From an uncultured Clostridia bacterium (GTDB taxonomy: Bacteria > Bacillota > Clostridia > TANB77 > CAG-508), in the NCBI GenBank assembly GCA_944391155.1, contig CALXSO010000020.1, forward strand, positions 1-9,703: 9,703 bases of DNA. Reading direction: 5' to 3'. Position numbers and translations under genes: made by a program. This document shows positions 5,669 through 9,703 of the stretch, piece after piece. The notes under the pieces were generated by a model. That model worked only from the letters and a program-made list of their open reading frames with translations. It had not been told where the DNA came from and searched no databases. Positions within the stretch are counted from its first letter, which is position 1. Each line of letters opens with the position of its first letter.

Positions 5669-6886
5669 TTAAGTTAAAGAATTCCATATTGCAAGTATTA
5701 TAAGCAAGACTAAAGCACTGAAAATATAGCATAAAACTTTATGATTTTTCTCAATATTATATTCTTTATACATTACATCATACTGATTTTTTAATTGCTT
5801 ATAAAATTTATCTAATCTAAAAGTTTTAAATAATTGATTATCAAAACGAGCTCCCATCTGATCATCTGTAACTTCTTGTATCCATAGCTCTTTTGTAAAA
5901 TCTATAAATTGCTTTCTTGCTTTTTTTACATATTTTATTTTCTGAAAATCATTTTCTAGTTTTTTCAAATAAAGCTTTTTATACAAATTTAAAATATATG
6001 TATACAAATATTGATTTTCAAATTCATCAGGTAAAATTGTATAATTATTCATATCCACATCAGAAGAAAAAAGTGCTACTCCTTGTTTAGATACTCCAAT
6101 TTTTGCATATCTCCATTTTGAAAAATCTGTAAAATTAGAATTATCATATTTTGTAACATCATCAGCAGGTAAAAAATTTGCAAATTTAATAAATTCATAC
6201 TCTATATCTTCAAATGCTTTTTCTGCATTCCAAGACTGCTGGTCAATACATACATATGAATAGGTTAAAAATCTATCTATATCAATATCTAATTTCATGC
6301 TTTCAAATGAAGATGTAGTAATATCTTCAATAAACTTTGTCAACTTATTCATATCTTCAAAAATATCAGTTTGAATTTTTATTTTGTCATAACTATTCAA
6401 AACATTCCCGCTTTGCTTTATATCTCTAAACTTATAATTAAAATTTAGTACATCTGAAAATGAATCTGAATTTTCTATATTTGTTTTCATTACTAAAAAA
6501 CATATTCCATTTTTAAAACAGATTAATTCAATTTTAGTAATTTTAAAGAAAATACCATTTTCCCCAGTTTTACCTTGAACATCTTTTTTTAATTTATATT
6601 CAAATACATTACAATTATTTTTAGAAATTAATGCACTTGCAGTTTCTACTGGTAAACTTTCTAGGTTTTTCTTTTTCTCTTCGGAAAAAGAAAAACCTGA
6701 AAACAAGAATTCACTTATTTTTGGCAAAAAATACTGATACATTTTTATATTTCTTTGTCTTTCAAAGATTTTAATATTAAACTTATCATTTTTAAGCAAG
6801 TTTAATAAATATTTCTGATATTTATTTTCCTTTACCGCAAAAGGATAAATAAAATAAGTATATTGATATTTTGTCTTTAGTTCCAT
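5669..6886 (-). CDS. Unrecognised protein with a C-terminal membrane anchor
   Basis: I do not recognise this family. With the ATG at 6886 it has 405 residues; a GTG three codons earlier is open but overlaps the ribosome binding site. The protein is Lys-, Asn- and Phe-rich. The N-terminal half looks mixed alpha/beta (hydrophobic strands such as FFKITKIELICF and ICFLVMKTNIE). The C-terminal part is largely helical and charged (about 300-375, including WIQEVTDDQMGARFDNQLFK). It ends in one hydrophobic helix (about the last 23 residues, CYIFSALVLLIILAIW) with five residues after it. There is no signal peptide, which fits a tail-anchored cytoplasmic protein. No catalytic motif stands out. It lies 80 bases after the WG-repeat gene and 30 bases before acpS, in one orientation, so an envelope-related role is only an inference. 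Confidence 0.8.
   Translation of the reverse strand: MELKTKYQYTYFIYPFAVKENKYQKYLLNLLKNDKFNIKIFERQRNIKMYQYFLPKISEFLFSGFSFSEEKKKNLESLPVETASALISKNNCNVFEYKLKKDVQGKTGENGIFFKITKIELICFKNGICFLVMKTNIENSDSFSDVLNFNYKFRDIKQSGNVLNSYDKIKIQTDIFEDMNKLTKFIEDITTSSFESMKLDIDIDRFLTYSYVCIDQQSWNAEKAFEDIEYEFIKFANFLPADDVTKYDNSNFTDFSKWRYAKIGVSKQGVALFSSDVDMNNYTILPDEFENQYLYTYILNLYKKLYLKKLENDFQKIKYVKKARKQFIDFTKELWIQEVTDDQMGARFDNQLFKTFRLDKFYKQLKNQYDVMYKEYNIEKNHKVLCYIFSALVLLIILAIWNSLT
6663..6698. other. Perfect 15-bp intragenic hairpin
   Basis: Bases 6663-6677 and 6684-6698 are perfect reverse complements around a 6-base loop, giving a very stable stem within the coding region of the unknown tail-anchored protein. The coding strand reads through it as GFSFSEEKKKN. 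Both arms are purine or pyrimidine runs, so low complexity makes it less surprising than its length suggests. Confidence 0.8.
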
Positions 6887-6891
6887 TATTA

Positions 6892-6899
6892 CCACCTTT
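6892..6899 (-). promoter_or_regulatory. Ribosome binding site deciding the start of the unknown gene
   Basis: AAAGGTGG on the minus strand ends five bases before the ATG at 6886. The in-frame GTG at 6895 lies inside this site and so is unlikely to be the start. Confidence 0.7.
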
Positions 6900-6966
6900 A
6901 ATAAAATTTCTATTATTTTTGTTATTTCTTATAATTATCTTATTTTAACTTATAAATATCTAAACA

Positions 6967-8499
6967 TTATTCTTTATTATAATAATTTGAATTTATATCT
7001 TTTGCTAAATGCCATCTACCTATGAAGTCAACTAATAAATAATCATCAAGATTATAAATAGGTTCTTGAACAACATTTCCTTTTGAATCTATACTTCCCC
7101 ATTTTCCATCTTTCTTTATTCCTGAGAAACCATATTCATTTTGTTCTGTTGCTTCATCATATATATAATCTACTATAACATTTCCATCTTTATCTACAAA
7201 TCCATATTTATCATCTTTTTTACTTAAATATAAAGTATTTGTAGTCATTACTTCTTTATCTGTTTTTTCTTCAAATCTAAAATTATAATATCTAGTTTGG
7301 TCTCCCACAACAATTGTTATATATCCTTTTTCTGTATCAAGATCTGTTAAAATTCCTGTAAGTTTTGGCTCAAAGTTATTGTTAAAAATTGTAGTATTAT
7401 AATTCTCATCATCAGCTAAATAGATATCTGCTTTTTCGTTGTAACTAATCGTTGCATAATTAAATGGCACTTTTTCAGCCTTTTGTAAGTCTATAATTCC
7501 ATATTTGCCAGCATTTTTTGCTATCAAAATACCAGTTTTAGCTTCCTTTAAATCGTCATATTGTGGTTCTATTGTAACTTGACCTGATAAATTCATAACT
7601 CCATATTTACCGTCTTTTTGAAATATAACACCATTATCTTTATTTTTTAGTATGCTACCTATATTATCAAACCCTGTTGTAATAATATCTGCTCCTGACT
7701 TATCTACAACTTTTTTTGCCCCATTTTCTGTTACAACATACAAATCATTTCCATATATTTGCTCTATTGCATCATATTTTGATTCTAAAATTTGATTTGC
7801 TGAATAATCTAAAATTCCAAATTTTCCGTTCTGATCTTTGACAATATAACCAGATTTATTGTCTTCTCCCAAATTAATAACATCTGCATAATTTACATTT
7901 AAAATCTGCTTGCCTTCTCCATCAACAACTCCATATAAATTATCTTTTTTTACTTTGTATGCATTTTTTATTCCAAATATTGCTACAATTTCATCATATT
8001 GTGGCTCTACAAGCACTTTTCCGTCTAAATTAATTATTCCATATTTACCATCTTTTTTTACTTTTAAAACATTTTCCTCATACCATAGTTGATTATTGCT
8101 ATCTTTATTTTGTATTGCTTCTACTTGTTCATATTCTGTATATATTTCTTTGTTTTCTTTATTTAATACCTTTGTACTATATTCCCCTGTCTCATAATTT
8201 ACATCATATGTACATAAAAATATATCTTTTTTTTCGTTTGGAACAACTATCATTTCTGCATATGAAGGTGCAATTACCTCATTTCCGTTAGAATCAATAA
8301 TTCCCCATTTATTGTCTTGAAAAGATGCAAAATAACTTAAACTTGATATTTCATCTTGATTTTTATTTCCTGTAACAATGCCTTTAATGACAAAAATAAA
8401 CATAATTATAACTATAAATGCTATAATCACTGCTACTACTTTTTTGACATTTAATTTCGGTTCAGAATCATATCTTCTCCCTCTTGTTCTCCTATTCAT
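6967..8499 (-). CDS. Membrane-anchored WG-repeat protein
   Basis: A 510-residue protein with a basic N-terminus (RRTRGRR), one transmembrane helix at about 20-42 and a large outer domain made of WG repeats. I count eight recognisable units with the pattern (K)(W/Y/F)G-hydrophobic-(I/V)-D-x-x-G-x-x-(I/V)-x-x-x-Y. They begin at about 64, 152, 188, 226, 298, 332, 431 and 466; the intervals at about 85-145 and 355-425 hold diverged or non-repeat sequence. WG repeats form beta-propeller- or beta-hairpin-like scaffolds; their ligands are mostly unknown, so I propose only an extracytoplasmic binding or scaffold role. No enzyme domain is visible. AGGAGG at 8507-8512, seven bases before ATG, fixes the start, and an extended -10 promoter lies just upstream. 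It heads the group WG protein, unknown protein, acpS, tatD. Confidence 0.93.
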   Translation of the reverse strand: MNRRTRGRRYDSEPKLNVKKVVAVIIAFIVIIMFIFVIKGIVTGNKNQDEISSLSYFASFQDNKWGIIDSNGNEVIAPSYAEMIVVPNEKKDIFLCTYDVNYETGEYSTKVLNKENKEIYTEYEQVEAIQNKDSNNQLWYEENVLKVKKDGKYGIINLDGKVLVEPQYDEIVAIFGIKNAYKVKKDNLYGVVDGEGKQILNVNYADVINLGEDNKSGYIVKDQNGKFGILDYSANQILESKYDAIEQIYGNDLYVVTENGAKKVVDKSGADIITTGFDNIGSILKNKDNGVIFQKDGKYGVMNLSGQVTIEPQYDDLKEAKTGILIAKNAGKYGIIDLQKAEKVPFNYATISYNEKADIYLADDENYNTTIFNNNFEPKLTGILTDLDTEKGYITIVVGDQTRYYNFRFEEKTDKEVMTTNTLYLSKKDDKYGFVDKDGNVIVDYIYDEATEQNEYGFSGIKKDGKWGSIDSKGNVVQEPIYNLDDYLLVDFIGRWHLAKDINSNYYNKE

Positions 8500-8522
8500 A
8501 AATTGTCCTCCTATTCTGTAAT

Positions 8523-8551
8523 ACTATAACATATATTTGTTATAAATTCAA
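8523..8551 (-). promoter_or_regulatory. Extended -10 promoter of the WG-repeat gene
   Basis: Minus strand: TTGAAT (8546-8551), 17-base spacer, TATAGT (8523-8528) preceded by TGT, an extended -10. Transcription would begin near 8516, just ahead of the AGGAGG site, giving a short leader. A tandem pair AAGTGAAT/AAGTGAAG (plus strand, 8550-8565) overlaps the -35 edge. It may drive the whole WG-tatD group. Confidence 0.6.
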
Positions 8552-8636
8552 GTGAATAAGTGAAGTTTAAGTATATACAAGTAATTACGTCAATTGAAAA
8601 AGCTATTATGCTACGAAAACATAAATAACTTACCTT

Positions 8637-8687
8637 CAAAATGGCGAGAAGTTGCTGGCACTTTATATATACTTTTTCGCCATTTTG
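8637..8687. other. Strong hairpin downstream of the IS110 transposase
   Basis: CAAAATGGCGA (8637-8647) is a perfect reverse complement of TCGCCATTTTG (8677-8687). Inside it AAGT/ACTT pairing extends the stem past a small asymmetric internal loop. The apical loop is about 18 bases. The A-run before and T-run after a GC core resemble a weak bidirectional terminator; a structured part of an IS-encoded RNA is the alternative. Confidence 0.7.
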
Positions 8688-8743
8688 CTACTTGCTATAT
8701 CTATTACCAATTTTAAATTATGAATTTTGATATATTTAAAGGC

Positions 8744-8768
8744 AAGAAAAATATATAAATTTTTTCTT
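8744..8768 (+). other. AT-rich hairpin near the transposase 3' end
   Basis: AAGAAAAA (8744-8751) pairs with TTTTTCTT (8761-8768) with a 9-base loop. A seven-T run follows further on at about 8780 on the plus strand. No gene reads towards it from the left, so its function is unclear, and it is of low complexity. Confidence 0.3.
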
Positions 8769-8822
8769 TTTCTCTTGTTTTTTTATTATGTTGTAGTATA
8801 ATTAATACAGTTTTAGTTTGAA

Positions 8823-9703
8823 TTAGCTTACTTGTGCAACTATTTGCACATCGTAACCTAATTCTTTTAATTTTTTCATATATGCATTTGCTTTCTTCTC
8901 CTTGTTAAATTTATTGTAAAAATCTGCTCCTAAGTCCTCATACTCTTTATCTTCTTTTAGCATGTAGTATATTGCTATTAATATTGAATGTGCTACTGCT
9001 AAAGTTGCTCTTTTTTTCCCTCGTTTCATTGATATTCTTTGATATTGTGCATAAAAGAACGTATCCTTTCGTCGCACAGCTGACTGTGCACATTCTACTA
9101 AAGTTGATTTTAATATCTTATTTCCTTTTCTACTTTTTCCACTTCGTCTTTTCCCTGCACTCTCATTATTACCTGGACATACTCCTGCCCATGAACTTAT
9201 ATGCCCTGCTGTTGGAAATCTATTCATATCTTGCCCTATTTCTGCTAATATTATCTCCGAACTTCTTTTTCCTAACCCTGGGATTTTTTCAAGTTTTTTT
9301 TTATTCTTTTCATATTCTTTCATATATTCATCTATTAAATCATCCATCTCTTGAATTCTTTCTGTTAATTCATCTATATGTTTCATTACTTTCTTCATCA
9401 TATTTTTTTGAAATGGTGTTATTATTCCATTCATTGCTCTGACTACATCTTCTAATTTCGCATGTATTCTTGTTGTCACCAACTCTTTTGCTTTTTCTAA
9501 TGTTATTTCTTCGTCATTTTCTAATACAAATTCTATCAGATTTCTACTTGTCACTCCATATACACTACATAGTATGGATGTTATTTTTATATTTGCTCCT
9601 TCTAGCATTTTTTGTAATCTATTTAATCCTCTTGTTCTCTCTTGTGTTAGACTTTTTCTGTATCTTGTTGCTTCTCTTAATTCTCTTTGCTCTCTACTTG
9701 GTA
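8823..9703 (-). CDS. IS110 family transposase, 3' part (5' end beyond the window)
   Basis: The frame is open from the right edge to TAA at 8823-8825: 292 residues visible. An internal Met at 9608 is not the start, because family sequence continues upstream of it (SREQRELREATRYRKSLTQER, then NRLQK). The RuvC-like DEDD catalytic domain at the N-terminus is mostly missing from view. Visible are a long helical coiled-coil region (about 60-108 counting from that Met) and the C-terminal Transposase_20 domain. That domain has a helix-hairpin-helix-like KIPGLGKRSSEIILAEIG (108-125), then FPTAGHISSWAGVCPGNNESAGKR, KGNKILKSTLVECA and RGKKRATLAVAHSIL. The catalytic serine of the family falls in this domain; I cannot assign the exact residue. 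IS110 enzymes are DEDD recombinases guided by an element-encoded bridge RNA. The visible part has no frameshift or stop, so the element may be active. Confidence 0.96.
   Translation of the reverse strand, partial: PSREQRELREATRYRKSLTQERTRGLNRLQKMLEGANIKITSILCSVYGVTSRNLIEFVLENDEEITLEKAKELVTTRIHAKLEDVVRAMNGIITPFQKNMMKKVMKHIDELTERIQEMDDLIDEYMKEYEKNKKKLEKIPGLGKRSSEIILAEIGQDMNRFPTAGHISSWAGVCPGNNESAGKRRSGKSRKGNKILKSTLVECAQSAVRRKDTFFYAQYQRISMKRGKKRATLAVAHSILIAIYYMLKEDKEYEDLGADFYNKFNKEKKANAYMKKLKELGYDVQIVAQVS
8823..9703 (-). mobile_element. IS110-family insertion sequence, partial
   Basis: The element is identified by its transposase. Its left window boundary lies somewhere in 8500-8822 and cannot be fixed, since IS110 elements usually lack terminal inverted repeats and clear target duplications. 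The other end, with the transposase start, is beyond 9703. It inserted upstream of the WG-repeat gene without removing that gene's promoter. Confidence 0.85.

Larger units (their letters stand above)
8500..8822. other. Gene-free interval between the IS110 transposase and the WG-repeat gene
   Basis: This 323-base stretch contains the WG-gene promoter on its left, a strong hairpin at 8637-8687 and an AT-rich hairpin at 8744-8768. Somewhere in it the IS110 element ends, but no terminal inverted repeat marks the boundary and the other end is off the window. No reading frame is supported. If the element belongs to a group with its guide RNA downstream of the transposase, that RNA would lie here. 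Confidence 0.6.

Noticed and set aside
7910..8092. Short open frame antisense to the WG-repeat gene
   Set aside because: Shadow of the repeat-encoding strand; it has no ribosome binding site.
8637..8687. Terminal inverted repeats of a small transposable element
   Set aside because: The arms are only 29 bases apart, too close to bound an element, and no flanking target duplication is visible.
8972..9442. Open frame antisense to the transposase
   Set aside because: Its Leu/Phe/Ser-rich composition is what the complement of Lys/Glu-rich coding sequence gives, and the opposite strand is clearly an IS110 transposase.
8823..9608. Transposase starting at the Met at 9608
   Set aside because: The frame stays open to the window edge and the upstream residues match IS110 family sequence, so this Met is internal.

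Overview
The window is strongly AT-rich chromosomal DNA of a low-GC Gram-positive bacterium. Strong AAAGGAGG-type ribosome binding sites, a 3D/G5 cell-wall protein, a lemA-htpX pair, WG-repeat proteins and an IS110-family element all point to class Clostridia; a gut-type uncultured clostridium is my guess, not something the sequence proves. TGA serves as a stop (xth and tatD end in TGA), so the standard bacterial code applies.

Layout. 40-795 (-): exodeoxyribonuclease III (xth). 796-1323: gene-free stretch with a 44-bp tandem repeat that runs into the likely xth promoter. 1324-2277 (-): membrane-anchored G5/3D-domain cell-wall protein with an excellent promoter. 2278-2639: divergent control region with back-to-back -35 boxes around a small GC-rich islet. 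2640-4221 (+): lemA and htpX, separated by a 15-bp-stem terminator-like hairpin. 4222-4359: convergent intergenic region that folds as a three-stem structure. 4360-8499 (-): a co-directional group, promoter-distal to proximal: tatD, acpS, an unrecognised tail-anchored protein, and a WG-repeat membrane protein with its own extended -10 promoter. 8500-8822: gene-free, with a strong hairpin. 8823-9703 (-): 3' part of an IS110-family transposase running off the right edge.

How it fits together. Most of the window is core housekeeping: base-excision repair (xth), DNA-linked TatD nuclease, carrier-protein activation for fatty acid synthesis (acpS), envelope protein quality control (lemA, htpX) and peptidoglycan remodelling (3D protein). 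The less ordinary content is the two uncharacterised envelope proteins heading the acpS-tatD group, several long perfect inverted repeats, the minisatellite beside xth, an in-frame tandem duplication inside tatD, and the non-coding flank of the IS110 element, where a bridge-type RNA could lie. I did not find a defence system, a CRISPR array or an obvious new multi-gene system.
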